NCBI GenBank assembly: GCA_963785115.1
Contig: CAWATY010000023.1
Coordinates: 372,001 to 436,000, forward strand
Length of the DNA stretch: 64,000 nt
Origin: JACCWP01 sp963785115
GTDB taxonomy: Bacteria > Actinomycetota > Actinomycetes > Propionibacteriales > Nocardioidaceae
Reading direction: 5' to 3'
In this document: piece by piece, positions 18,699-27,147 of the stretch
Numbering within the stretch: position 1 is the first letter of the stretch
How the letters are laid out: each line of letters starts with the position of its first letter
Notes under the pieces: generated by a model
The model's input: the letters and a program-made list of their open reading frames with translations, nothing else
Database searches by the model: none
What the model was told of the DNA's origin: nothing
Made by a program: the position numbers and the translations under genes

Positions 18699-20173
18699 CC
18701 GCCCACCCAGCAGTGCTCATCGGGGTGTTGTGCGGGGTGCAGTTCCTGGCGGTGGTCGACAGCCTGGCCGTGGCGCTCGCGCTGCCCTCGATCGGGACCG
18801 ACCTGGGGCTGTCCGCCGGCGGGCTGTCCTGGGTGATGAACGCGATGTCCGTGGCGCTGGCCGGCGGCCTACTGCTGTCCGGGCGGCTGGGCGACGTGAT
18901 CGGAAGACGGCCGATGTTCGTCACGGGGCTCGTGCTGCTGACTATCGGCGCAGCGGTCGCCGGAGCCGGCCAGGTTCCCGCCGTCCTGCTCACCGGCCGG
19001 GTGCTGCAGGGCCTCGGCGCCGCGATGGCGTACCCCTCCTGCCTGGCCCTGCTGGGCGAGTCGTTCCCGGACGAGCCGTGGCGCAGTCGGGCCTTCGCCG
19101 GCAGCTCTGTCACCGGGGCCACGGCCACCGTCACGGGCGTCGTGTTCGGCGGCTTCGTCACCGGCTGGCTCGGCTGGCCCTGGGTCTTCTGGCTGACGGT
19201 GCCGGCGGGGCTGCTGCTGCTCGCGCTGGGACTGCGGGTGCTGCCGGCGGACCGCACCCGGCGCCGCAGCGGCAGGCGCAGCGGCAGGCGCAGCCTCGAC
19301 GTCCCGGGAGCGGTGCTCGCGACAGCGACCGTCGTCGCGGTCGTGACCACCGTGATCCAGGTCGGCGAGACCCGACGACTCGACGTGCTCGCCGTGGGTG
19401 CGGTGGTGTCCGCGGTCCTGCTGGCTGCCCTGGTCGCCCGTGAGCGCGCGGCCGCCGACCCGCTGCTCGCGGGGGCGGTGCTCGGCTCCCGGCAGGTGCG
19501 GGGCGGCTGCGCGGGAATGGCGGGCGACTCCGCCCTGTACTCCGCGATCACGTTCACCACGGCGTTGCTGCTGCACGACCGGCTGGGCATGGCGGCTGCC
19601 ACCGCCGGGCTGGCCATGGTGCCGGTCAGTCTCGGGATCGTCGGCTTCGGGACCCTGCTCGGGCCACGGCTGCGCAGGCGGTACGGGTCGGTGCGGCTGG
19701 TGCTCGGCGGTCTGGTCCTCGGGGCCGGCGCTGCCGGCTGGCTGGCAGCCACACCGGCCGACCCGTCGTACGGCACGCACCTGCTGGCGCCGCTGCTGCT
19801 GGTCGGCGCCGCACTGAGCGCGATCACCATGGGCTCCCAGGAGCGGGTGCTGGGGCGAGGCGACGAGGCGCACCGCGGCGTCGCGTCCAGCGTGCTCGAG
19901 ACGTCGACCCACGTCGGCGGCGCGGTCGCCGTCGCCTGCTACGCCGGCGTGCTCGCCGCGACGGACGGCGACTACGGCGCGGCGTACGTCGCGGCGGCGG
20001 CGTTCGCGGTCGCCGCGCTGGTGGCGGTGGCGTTCAGCGCTGGGCGGCCAACCACGCCGCGCCGACGATCCCGGCCGCGTTCCCGAGCTGGGCGGGAACG
20101 ATCGGTGCCCGCAGGTGCAGCAGCGGGAGGAACTTCTGCGCGTGCTTCGACACCCCGCCGCCCACCACGATGA
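18695..20173 (+). CDS. MFS transporter coupled to MerR regulator
   Basis: This 492-residue protein has about 14 hydrophobic segments and DHA2-like motifs: FLAVVDSLAVALALPSIG in TM1, GRLGDVIGRRPMFV (motif A) and GVVFGGFVTGWLGWPWVFW. A clear ribosome site (caggagg, 18684-18690) precedes GTG 18695, which overlaps the MerR stop. It is probably an efflux pump controlled by that MerR protein. The last 45 residues are a hydrophilic Arg/Pro-rich tail lying antisense to the end of the glucokinase gene for 140 bases. This tail looks like translation of the opposite gene and suggests that an original stop was lost. Confidence 0.87.
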   Translation: MTAHPAVLIGVLCGVQFLAVVDSLAVALALPSIGTDLGLSAGGLSWVMNAMSVALAGGLLLSGRLGDVIGRRPMFVTGLVLLTIGAAVAGAGQVPAVLLTGRVLQGLGAAMAYPSCLALLGESFPDEPWRSRAFAGSSVTGATATVTGVVFGGFVTGWLGWPWVFWLTVPAGLLLLALGLRVLPADRTRRRSGRRSGRRSLDVPGAVLATATVVAVVTTVIQVGETRRLDVLAVGAVVSAVLLAALVARERAAADPLLAGAVLGSRQVRGGCAGMAGDSALYSAITFTTALLLHDRLGMAAATAGLAMVPVSLGIVGFGTLLGPRLRRRYGSVRLVLGGLVLGAGAAGWLAATPADPSYGTHLLAPLLLVGAALSAITMGSQERVLGRGDEAHRGVASSVLETSTHVGGAVAVACYAGVLAATDGDYGAAYVAAAAFAVAALVAVAFSAGRPTTPRRRSRPRSRAGRERSVPAGAAAGGTSARASTPRRPPR

Positions 20174-20795
20174 GGTCGGGGCTGAGCACGTCCTCGACGT
20201 GGGCGAAGTAACGCTGCAGCCGGTCCGCCCACACCTCCCAGGACAAGTCCTCTGCCTCCCGGGCCCGGGAGGCGGCGCGGCTCTCGGCGTCGAACCCGTC
20301 GAGCTCGAGGTGCCCGAGCTCGCTGTTGGGCACCAGCACACCGTCGTGCAGCAGGGCGCTGCCGATGCCGGTACCGAGGGTGGCCACGATGACCAGACCG
20401 TTGTTGTGCTGGGCGGCGCCGAAGTGCAGCTCACCCACCCCCGCGGCGTCGCCGTCGTTGACCACGGCGACCGGCCGGCCGAGGGTTTCGGCGAGCAGGG
20501 CCGCCGCGTCGGTGCCGATCCACGTCTTGTCGATGTTGGCTGCCGTGCGCACGACGCCGTTGACGACGACACCAGGCACGGTCACCCCGATGGGTGAGCC
20601 CTTCGCCTTGTCGCGGAACTTGTGGGCGATGCGGCCCACGACCTCGGCGACCGCCGACGGCGTCGACGGGTCGGGCGTGGCGATCCGCTCCCGGTCGGCG
20701 GCGAACTCGCCGGTCTTCAGGTCGACCGGAGCGCCCTTGATGCCGCTGCCGCCGATGTCGATGCCGAGGGGGTGGGTGGTCGTCACGGACGCCAT
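20034..20795 (-). CDS. ppgK: Polyphosphate glucokinase (ROK family)
   Basis: The 253-residue cytoplasmic kinase phosphorylates glucose using polyphosphate (and usually ATP), a hallmark of actinobacteria. The N-terminal phosphate motif GIDIGGSGIKGAPVDL (about residues 11-26), the TPDPSTP segment, the catalytic Asp region NDGDAAG (about 112), and GTGIGSAL are all as in characterised PPGKs. ATG 20795 is preceded by a short untranslated region shared with the divergent propeller gene, 56 bases away. The extension upstream to 20999 is Arg/Pro-rich and unlikely. The 3' end overlaps the convergent MFS gene by 140 bases. Confidence 0.93.
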   Translation of the reverse strand: MASVTTTHPLGIDIGGSGIKGAPVDLKTGEFAADRERIATPDPSTPSAVAEVVGRIAHKFRDKAKGSPIGVTVPGVVVNGVVRTAANIDKTWIGTDAAALLAETLGRPVAVVNDGDAAGVGELHFGAAQHNNGLVIVATLGTGIGSALLHDGVLVPNSELGHLELDGFDAESRAASRAREAEDLSWEVWADRLQRYFAHVEDVLSPDLIVVGGGVSKHAQKFLPLLHLRAPIVPAQLGNAAGIVGAAWLAAQR

Positions 20796-20851
20796 GGTGC
20801 CGTGGATGTGCCTACGATGCCGAGACAGACGACTCCACGGGGTGAGCCTTC

Positions 20852-21973
20852 GTGCAGGTACTGGCACGCATGGCGGCGGCGGTCGCGCTGATCGGCCTGG
20901 CCGCGGCGGCGTGGTGGGGCGTACCGGCGGCGGTCGGCGACGATGCCGGTCGCGGCGATCTACCGGCAGCGCTCCCCGACGACCCGGGGTCCGTACCACT
21001 GCTGAAACCCGGCAGCGCGTTCGAGCCGGTCGGCCTTGTCGTCTCGTACGGGCAGCAACAGCTGGTCGCGGTGGGCACGGAGACCGGGGCGCTGCGCCGG
21101 TTCGAGCTCCCCCACGCGACCGGGACGCTCTCGCTGTCTGCCGACGGCACCGCGCTCGGGTGGGTCGATCCAGATGAGCCGGAGGTCCTGCACGTGTGGG
21201 ACCTCGTCGGCGGCGACGAGCAGGAGCGCCGACTCGAGGCGGCTGGCGGCGCCGTCACCAGCGCCCTGCTGGCCCCGGACGGGGACCGGGTGGCTCTCAC
21301 CGTGTCAGCCGCCCATCGGCAGGTGCTGGTCGCCGACCTCGCCGATGGCACCACGGCGTCCGTGCCGATGCAGCGGCCGCTGGCGTGGACGGCTGACGGC
21401 GAGGAGCTGCTGCCGTTCAGCGAGTTCGACATCGCCGCGGTGGACGTCGCCACCGGCGAGCGGCGCACGGTGGTCGAGATCACGGGCGACGGCGAGGGCG
21501 TGGCCAGTGCCGTGTCCCCGGACGAGCAGACGGTCGTGCAGTGGAGGACGGGCGCCGAGGGCGACGGACCGGTCACAGGTCACGTGATCGACGTGCACAG
21601 CGGCGATGACACCGCACTCGACAGTGACACCACCGGCGACCTCACCCCGGACGTGCTGGCCTGGGTCGATGACGACGTGATCGTCGCCGTCGACCCTGGT
21701 GACGCCGACGAGTTCGCGGAGGGAACCCCGGACGGCACCGGCCTGGTGACGGTCGACGTGTCCGACCAGGTTGCCGAGCCCCTGATCGGCTGGGCGCCGT
21801 CGGAGCGCGACCGGCAGACGCTGGTCGCACCGCAGGCCCTTGCCGACGCTGTCGAGACCTCGACCACCACCTCCTGGTGGACCGACCGGCCCTGGCTGCT
21901 GGGCGGAGCGGCGCTGCTCGTCGTGGCCGCACTCGCCGGTGTCGTCGTGCCGTGGTCCAGAATCGGCCGGTGA
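20852..21973 (+). CDS. Membrane-anchored protein with propeller-like repeats, unknown function
   Basis: The 373-residue protein has an N-terminal hydrophobic segment (residues 7-28) and a C-terminal transmembrane helix (about 347-368, LLGGAALLVVAALAGVVVPW) followed by a short basic tail. The intervening extracytoplasmic domain has repeated beta-strand blocks (LSLSADGTALGWVDPD, ALLAPDGDRVALTVSA, AVSPDEQTVVQWRTG), each resembling a WD40/TolB-like propeller blade with the S/PDG turn. I do not recognise a specific family. Its stop overlaps the next start (GTGA), so it is coupled to the BrkB-family membrane protein, which suggests a joint envelope role. It starts at GTG 20852, after ggggtgag. Confidence 0.7.
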   Translation: MQVLARMAAAVALIGLAAAAWWGVPAAVGDDAGRGDLPAALPDDPGSVPLLKPGSAFEPVGLVVSYGQQQLVAVGTETGALRRFELPHATGTLSLSADGTALGWVDPDEPEVLHVWDLVGGDEQERRLEAAGGAVTSALLAPDGDRVALTVSAAHRQVLVADLADGTTASVPMQRPLAWTADGEELLPFSEFDIAAVDVATGERRTVVEITGDGEGVASAVSPDEQTVVQWRTGAEGDGPVTGHVIDVHSGDDTALDSDTTGDLTPDVLAWVDDDVIVAVDPGDADEFAEGTPDGTGLVTVDVSDQVAEPLIGWAPSERDRQTLVAPQALADAVETSTTTSWWTDRPWLLGGAALLVVAALAGVVVPWSRIGR

Positions 21974-22956
21974 CGACCGCCCGACTGGTGCCCGTGACCA
22001 CGGACATGTCCGGCGCGGAGCTGGACGCCGAGGACGCCTGGCACACCATTCGTGCACACGGGCTGGGCACGCTGGTCGCGCAGTCCTTCGTGCGGTTCCG
22101 ATACGGCGACGGCTTCACCAACAGCCGGGCGCTCGCGCTGCAGATCGCGCTCGCGGTGATCCCGTTCCTGATCGCGCTCACCGGGCTGGCCGCCGACCTG
22201 GACGCAGAACGCGCCGCGAACGCCCTGGCCGCGACGGTGAGTGCGCTGTCGCCGGGTTCCGGCAGCGGTGACGTGACCCAGGCAGCGCTGCAGCCGGCGG
22301 ACACGGCGGAGCGCGCCGGGGAAGTGGCGCTGGCCTTCGGCCTGGCCTTCGCCGCGGTCTCCCTGACCACGGCGATGGCGCAGGTCGAGCGCGGCACGAA
22401 TCGCATCTACGGCATCGAGCGCGACCGGCCGGCCCTGCACAAGTACGTCCGGGCGGCGGTGCTGTCCGCGCTGCTGGCGGCGCCTGTCGGTGTCGGCTTC
22501 CTGGTGCTGGTGGGCGGCGGGGCCTTCGGCGACGCCATGCAGCAGTTCTACGGCTGGTCCGACGGTGCCGCCCGGGTGTGGGACGCGGTGCGCTGGCCGC
22601 TGGGGATCGTCGTGTCGACCCTCGCCATCGCGGTGCTGCTCGACCACTCCCCGCGCCGGCGTCAGCCGGCGCTGAGCTGGCTGGCGCTCGGGGCGGGCAT
22701 CGCGGTGGCGCTGAGCGTGACCGCCTCCGGACTGCTCGCGCTGTACGTGCGCTACAGCGGCTCGTTCGGCAGCGTCTACGGGCCGCTGGCCGGGGTGATG
22801 GCGCTGCTGATCTGGTCGTACCTCACGTCCATCGCCCTCTTCCTCGGCACGGCCGTTGCTGCCCAGCTCGAGGCGCTGCGCGCCGGCGTGACCGACCCGG
22901 TGTTCGACGACCCCGGACCGCCCGAGGGCACCCGTCGCCGGGGCGACGACGCCTAA
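21970..22956 (+). CDS. YihY/BrkB family inner-membrane protein
   Basis: The 328-residue protein belongs to the YihY/virulence-factor-BrkB family of integral membrane proteins with about six helices. Family features seen are the N-terminal FTNSRALALQIALAVIPFLIAL, an extracytoplasmic region, the central GTNRIYGIERDRPALHKYVR segment and the late YGPLAGVMALLIWSYLTSIALFLGT helix. Older names such as ribonuclease BN reflect misassignment; transport has been proposed but is not established. The GTG 21970 start overlaps the preceding stop; an internal ATG at 22006 is also possible. The C-terminus is a short charged tail. Confidence 0.88.
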   Translation: MTTARLVPVTTDMSGAELDAEDAWHTIRAHGLGTLVAQSFVRFRYGDGFTNSRALALQIALAVIPFLIALTGLAADLDAERAANALAATVSALSPGSGSGDVTQAALQPADTAERAGEVALAFGLAFAAVSLTTAMAQVERGTNRIYGIERDRPALHKYVRAAVLSALLAAPVGVGFLVLVGGGAFGDAMQQFYGWSDGAARVWDAVRWPLGIVVSTLAIAVLLDHSPRRRQPALSWLALGAGIAVALSVTASGLLALYVRYSGSFGSVYGPLAGVMALLIWSYLTSIALFLGTAVAAQLEALRAGVTDPVFDDPGPPEGTRRRGDDA

Positions 22957-22968
22957 CTGCGCCAGCCG

Positions 22969-25893
22969 TCAGGCCAGCGCCTCACGGACGAGCTCGACCG
23001 GGTGCCGCGCGCTGCGCTCGGTGCCGTGACCGATCTGCTGGCGGCAGGAGACACCGCTCGCGCAGATGACCGTGTCGGGGCCTTCGGCGCGTACGGCCGG
23101 GAACAGCCGGTCCTCCCCCACCGTCATCGACACCTCGTAGTGCTCGTCCTCGAAGCCGAACGACCCGGCCATGCCGCAGCAGCCGGCGTCGACCTCGGCC
23201 ACCTCAACGCCGGGGATGCGCCGCAGCAGTGCCACGGTCGCGGCGGTGCCCACCTCGGCCTTCTGGTGGCAGTGACCGTGGTAGAGGATCCGACGACCGG
23301 CCACGGGTGAGTCGTCGCGCAGCCGGAGCCGGCCGTCGTCGATGGCCTCGGCGAGCAGCTCCTCGAGCTGACGCACCCGCTCGCCGACGGCACGTACCGC
23401 AGGGTCGCCGGGGAGCAGGGCCGTGTGCTCGTCGCGCAACGTGAACAGACACGACGGCTCGCAGCCGACGACCGGTCCGTCCGGTCTCGCCGCCAGTCGA
23501 CGCGACAGCACCGTGGCCTTGGCCTTGGCGTCGTCGACCAGACCCTTCGACAGGCTGGAGCGCCCGCAGCACCCGCTGCTCTCCAGCCGCACCTGCCAGC
23601 CCGCCGCCTCGAGCAGCTCGACCGCGGCGCGGCCGATGTGCGGCTCGGTGTACGTCGCGAACGAGTCGGCGAGGAACGTCACGGTCCCCTGCGACGCGGT
23701 CACCGATCCGGTGCGGCGGCGAAACCAGCGGACCAGGTTGTCGCGCTGGAACACCGGCAGCGGTCGCGCCGGCGCGATGCCGATCGCACGCTGCATCCCC
23801 TTGCGGGCAAGGCGGTTGCGGCCCGGCAGATTCGACAACGGCGCCGCCAGCGACCCCAGCCGGTTCAGCGTGCGGATCGCTCCGAAGACACGCGAGCGCA
23901 GTGGGGTGCCGTGCACGTCGTGGTGGTGGGCGAGAGCCTCGCTCTTCAGCGACGCCATGTCCACGCCGAGCGGGCACTCGCTCTTGCATGCCTTGCACAT
24001 CAGGCAGAGGTCGAGGATCTCGTGCAGCCGTTCGTCGCCGAGCGCGGCGTGCGGGTCGGGCTCGGTCAGCGCCTTGACCAGAGCATTGGCCCGGCCGCGG
24101 ACCGAGTGCTCCTCCTCGCGGGTCGCCATGTACGACGGGCACATCACGCCGGTGTCGGCCTTGCGACACAACCCGATGTTCATGCAGCGGTCGGCCGCAC
24201 CGCGCATCCCACCAACCACATCGAAGTCGAGCCGGGTGCGCAGCGGCGGGGCCGGCGGCAGGGCCGCGTCGCGCAGGTGGTCGGTCATCGGTGGCGCGTC
24301 GACGATCTTGCCGGGGTTCAGCACGCCGGTCGGGTCGAAGAGGCGCTTCACCTCGCGCATCGCGTCGTAGAGCGCGTCGCCGAACAGCTCACGGTTGAAC
24401 TCGCTGCGGGCCAGCCCGTCACCGTGCTCCGACGAGTTCACCCCGCCGTACTCGCGGACGAGGTCCTTCACCTGCTCGGCCACCGCGCGCATGGTCTCGG
24501 CCTGCCCCGGCTTCGACAGGTCGACGAACGGCCGGATGTGCAGGCAGCCCACCGACGCGTGCCCGTAGAAGCCCGCGGAGAGGTCGTGGGTGTCGAGCAC
24601 GGCACGCACCTTGCGGGTGTACGCCGCCAGGTGCTCCGGCGGCACGGCGGTGTCCTCGATGAACGCCAGCGGCCGGTTCGCGCCGCTGCTGCTGGCCATC
24701 AGCAGTCCGAGGCCGGCCTTGCGGACCTTGAGCAGGTAGCCCTGCTGCTCGGCGGTCTCCGCCCGGAGCAGGTGGTAGCCGTGCCCGTGCTCGCCCCAGA
24801 CCTTCGCCAGCCGGTCGAGTCGCTCGCCGAGCTCGGCCGGGTCGTCGCCGGTGAACGACACGAACAGCAGGGCCTCGGGATCGCCCTCGAGGATGTCGCC
24901 CAGCCCGGCGTACTCGATCTTGGAGCGGGACAGGTCGAGGATCGTGCGGTCCAGCAGCTCGACCTGTGCCGGGTCGAGGGCCAGCGCGTCGCTGGTGGCG
25001 TCGATCGCCTCCTGCACGCTGGCGAAGTGGCCGACGCCGAACATCGTGTGTGCCGGCTTCGCGACCAGATCGACCTCCGCCTCGGTGACCACGACCAGCG
25101 TGCCCTCGGCGCCGACGACGAACTTCGCCAGGTCGAGCGGCGCACCGTTGTCGATGTCGGCGAGCAACCGGTCGAGGCGGTAGCCGCCGGCCCGCCGCCA
25201 GTGCTCGGGGAAGCCGGTCTCGATCGCGTGCCGTCCGCCCTCGACCAGCTCGGGCAGCCGGCGGAGGATCGCGCCCTCGAGGGTGCCGGCCCGGCCCCGG
25301 CGGGCGAGCTCGTCCGCGTCGATCGGACCCAGCCGGGTCCGCGTCCCGTCGGCGAGCACGACGTCCAGCGCCCGGACGTGGTCGATCGTCATGCCGTAGC
25401 GGACCGACCCGCTGCCGGCGGAGTTGTTGCCGACCATCCCGCCGATCGTGGCTCGGTTGCTGGTGGACGTGTCCGGCCCGAACATCAGCCCGTGCGGCGC
25501 CGCGGCACGGTTCAGCTGATCCTGGACGACGCCCGGCTGGACCCGGGCGGTCCGGGCGTCCGGGTCGAGCGCCACGATCTCGGCCAGGTGCCGGGACATG
25601 TCCAGCACCAGGCCCGGGCCGACGGTCTGGCCGGCCAGGCTGGTGCCGGCGCCACGCGCGAGTACCGGCACCCCGAGGTCGTGGCAGGCCCGGACCGCGG
25701 CGGCGACGTCGTCGGCATGACGGGGGAACGCGACCCCGAGCGGCGTGATCGTGTACATGCTCGCGTCGCGGCTGAACAGGTGCCGGGTGTAGTCGTCGAA
25801 GCGGACGTCGGCCGCGCCGCCCTCGAGCTCGCGCTCGAGCCGGTGCTGCAGCTCGGCGGTGGTGTGGGTGGGCGCGTCGACGGTCGCGGTCAC
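22969..25893 (-). CDS. FAD-linked oxidase fused to Fe-S/CCG-domain subunit (D-lactate or 2-hydroxyacid dehydrogenase type)
   Basis: The 974-residue single-chain enzyme joins two modules that are often separate subunits. Residues about 35-270 form a FAD-binding domain (VLARGAGTSLAGQTVG; GGMVGNNSAGSGSVRYG) and 270-540 the substrate-binding domain, with GHASVGCLHIRP and SSEHGDGLARSEF. The second half has ferredoxin-like clusters (CMNIGLCRKADTGVMCP and CLMCKACKSECP) and two CCG motifs (SSGCCGRSS, DAGCCGMAGSFG). Such enzymes oxidise D-2-hydroxyacids and reduce quinone or another carrier. Start GTG 25893 follows a sequence with no protein character, although the frame stays open to 27060. It diverges from the protease gene by 73 bases. 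The substrate is inferred by family only. Confidence 0.88.
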   Translation of the reverse strand: MTATVDAPTHTTAELQHRLERELEGGAADVRFDDYTRHLFSRDASMYTITPLGVAFPRHADDVAAAVRACHDLGVPVLARGAGTSLAGQTVGPGLVLDMSRHLAEIVALDPDARTARVQPGVVQDQLNRAAAPHGLMFGPDTSTSNRATIGGMVGNNSAGSGSVRYGMTIDHVRALDVVLADGTRTRLGPIDADELARRGRAGTLEGAILRRLPELVEGGRHAIETGFPEHWRRAGGYRLDRLLADIDNGAPLDLAKFVVGAEGTLVVVTEAEVDLVAKPAHTMFGVGHFASVQEAIDATSDALALDPAQVELLDRTILDLSRSKIEYAGLGDILEGDPEALLFVSFTGDDPAELGERLDRLAKVWGEHGHGYHLLRAETAEQQGYLLKVRKAGLGLLMASSSGANRPLAFIEDTAVPPEHLAAYTRKVRAVLDTHDLSAGFYGHASVGCLHIRPFVDLSKPGQAETMRAVAEQVKDLVREYGGVNSSEHGDGLARSEFNRELFGDALYDAMREVKRLFDPTGVLNPGKIVDAPPMTDHLRDAALPPAPPLRTRLDFDVVGGMRGAADRCMNIGLCRKADTGVMCPSYMATREEEHSVRGRANALVKALTEPDPHAALGDERLHEILDLCLMCKACKSECPLGVDMASLKSEALAHHHDVHGTPLRSRVFGAIRTLNRLGSLAAPLSNLPGRNRLARKGMQRAIGIAPARPLPVFQRDNLVRWFRRRTGSVTASQGTVTFLADSFATYTEPHIGRAAVELLEAAGWQVRLESSGCCGRSSLSKGLVDDAKAKATVLSRRLAARPDGPVVGCEPSCLFTLRDEHTALLPGDPAVRAVGERVRQLEELLAEAIDDGRLRLRDDSPVAGRRILYHGHCHQKAEVGTAATVALLRRIPGVEVAEVDAGCCGMAGSFGFEDEHYEVSMTVGEDRLFPAVRAEGPDTVICASGVSCRQQIGHGTERSARHPVELVREALA

Positions 25894-25966
25894 CCCGCGA
25901 CGATAGGGCGATCGCGCCTGTCTCGCCGTCGGGGGTCTGGGCGTTCGCCGCTGGCTGACACCGGGC

Positions 25967-26941
25967 ATGACGGCTGCCGCCGGGGTGTTGAGGGTCGGCA
26001 TGGACGAGCAGTCGACGGGGCCGTCGGAGGCTCCGTTGGATGCGTACTCGCGAATCGTCACCGAGGTGGCGGCAGCGATCGGGCCCAGCGTCGGCGCGGT
26101 GCGGCTGCGCCGCGGCGCGGGCTCGGCGGTCACCTTCACCGATGACGGCTTCCTGCTCACCAACGCGCACGTGGTCGGCCGCGAGGACGCGGGGACGGTG
26201 GCCTTCGGCGACGGGACGACGATGCCCTTCCACGTGATCGGTGCCGACCCGCTTTCGGACCTCGCTGTCGTACGAGCCGACGGGCCGACACCCTCGCGCG
26301 CCCGGCTCGGCGAGGCAGCCAACCTGCGGGTGGGCCAGCTCGTCGTCGCCGTCGGCAATCCGCTCGGGCTGAGCGGGTCGGTGACCGCCGGCGTCGTGAG
26401 CGGGCTCGGCCGGTCGATGCCCACCCGATCGGGCGCAGCGGTACGGGTCGTGGACGACGTCGTCCAGACCGACGCGGCGCTGAACCCTGGCAACTCCGGT
26501 GGTGCCCTCGCCACGGCCGACGCCTCGGTGGTCGGCATCAACACCGCCGTCGCCGGCATCGGGGTCGGCCTGGCGATCCCGGTGAACGCCACGACCCGGC
26601 AGATCATCAGCACGCTGATGCGCGAGGGACGGGTCCGGCGGGCGTACCTCGGCGTGGCCGGGGTGCCCGCGCCGCTGCCTCCCCCGGTGGCGGAGCGGAC
26701 CGGACAGCAGACGGGCCTGCGCGTCGCCGAGGTCGTGCCCGGAAGCCCCGCCGAGCGGGCGGGCATCCTTGCCGGCGACGTGGTGGTCGCCGCGGGTGGC
26801 GCCGCGGTGCGGACCGCACAGGAGCTGCAGCGGCTGATGCTCGCCGAGGCCATCGGCAGCCGGCTCGCGGTCACCGTGCTGCGGTCGGGGGCGATGGTCG
26901 ACGTCGTCGCGCATCCCACTGAGCTGTCGCCTGCCGACTGA
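25967..26941 (+). CDS. HtrA/DegP-like trypsin-fold serine protease with PDZ domain
   Basis: The protein (324 residues from ATG 25967; 313 from the better-placed ATG 26000, preceded by gaggg) is a trypsin-like protease of the S1C type. The catalytic triad is visible: His in LTNAHVVG, Asp in DPLSDLAVVR and Ser in NPGNSGGAL. A C-terminal PDZ domain (about 225-320) contains LRVAEVVPGSPAERAGILAGDVVVAAGG. Unlike most HtrA proteins there is no signal peptide or transmembrane helix at the N-terminus, so it is predicted cytoplasmic unless the start is misplaced. It is monocistronic. Confidence 0.9.
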   Translation: MTAAAGVLRVGMDEQSTGPSEAPLDAYSRIVTEVAAAIGPSVGAVRLRRGAGSAVTFTDDGFLLTNAHVVGREDAGTVAFGDGTTMPFHVIGADPLSDLAVVRADGPTPSRARLGEAANLRVGQLVVAVGNPLGLSGSVTAGVVSGLGRSMPTRSGAAVRVVDDVVQTDAALNPGNSGGALATADASVVGINTAVAGIGVGLAIPVNATTRQIISTLMREGRVRRAYLGVAGVPAPLPPPVAERTGQQTGLRVAEVVPGSPAERAGILAGDVVVAAGGAAVRTAQELQRLMLAEAIGSRLAVTVLRSGAMVDVVAHPTELSPAD

Positions 26942-27127
26942 GGGGGTGGCGAGCGTCGGCTCGGCAAGGAGCTGTCGCCGATTCGAAGGGCACAAGCGGC
27001 AAGGAAGAAGGGCCGGGTGGTTGAGGCGGCGTTCGTCCTCGGCTCGAGTGGTGGAAACATCCGAGACTTCTTCGACTTTCGTCAAGCCTGGTTGGGGAAA
27101 GTCCTCGCCACTGTCCGTTCGACGTGC

Positions 27128-27147
27128 TAGGATGAACACATGTTCGA
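27128..27147 (+). promoter_or_regulatory. Leaderless promoter and LexA (SOS) box over the HNH gene start
   Basis: TAGGAT (27128-27133) is a good -10 hexamer six bases before the ATG at 27140, so transcription would start at or next to the start codon, giving a leaderless mRNA. Overlapping it, 27132-27147 reads ATGAAC-ACAT-GTTCGA, matching the actinobacterial LexA consensus TCGAAC-N4-GTTCGA at 10 of 12 defined positions; the right half is perfect. DNA-damage-inducible 13E12/DUF222 genes with SOS boxes are known in mycobacteria, so LexA control is likely. Binding here is inferred, not shown. Confidence 0.65.

Noticed and set aside
26975..27010. A gattcgaagg-like string resembling a tRNA T-loop
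   Set aside because: No cloverleaf arms or acceptor stem can be formed around it.
22969..27060. A 1363-residue frame extending the FAD/Fe-S gene upstream
   Set aside because: Residues before GTG 25893 lack family similarity and lie antisense to the HtrA-like protease.
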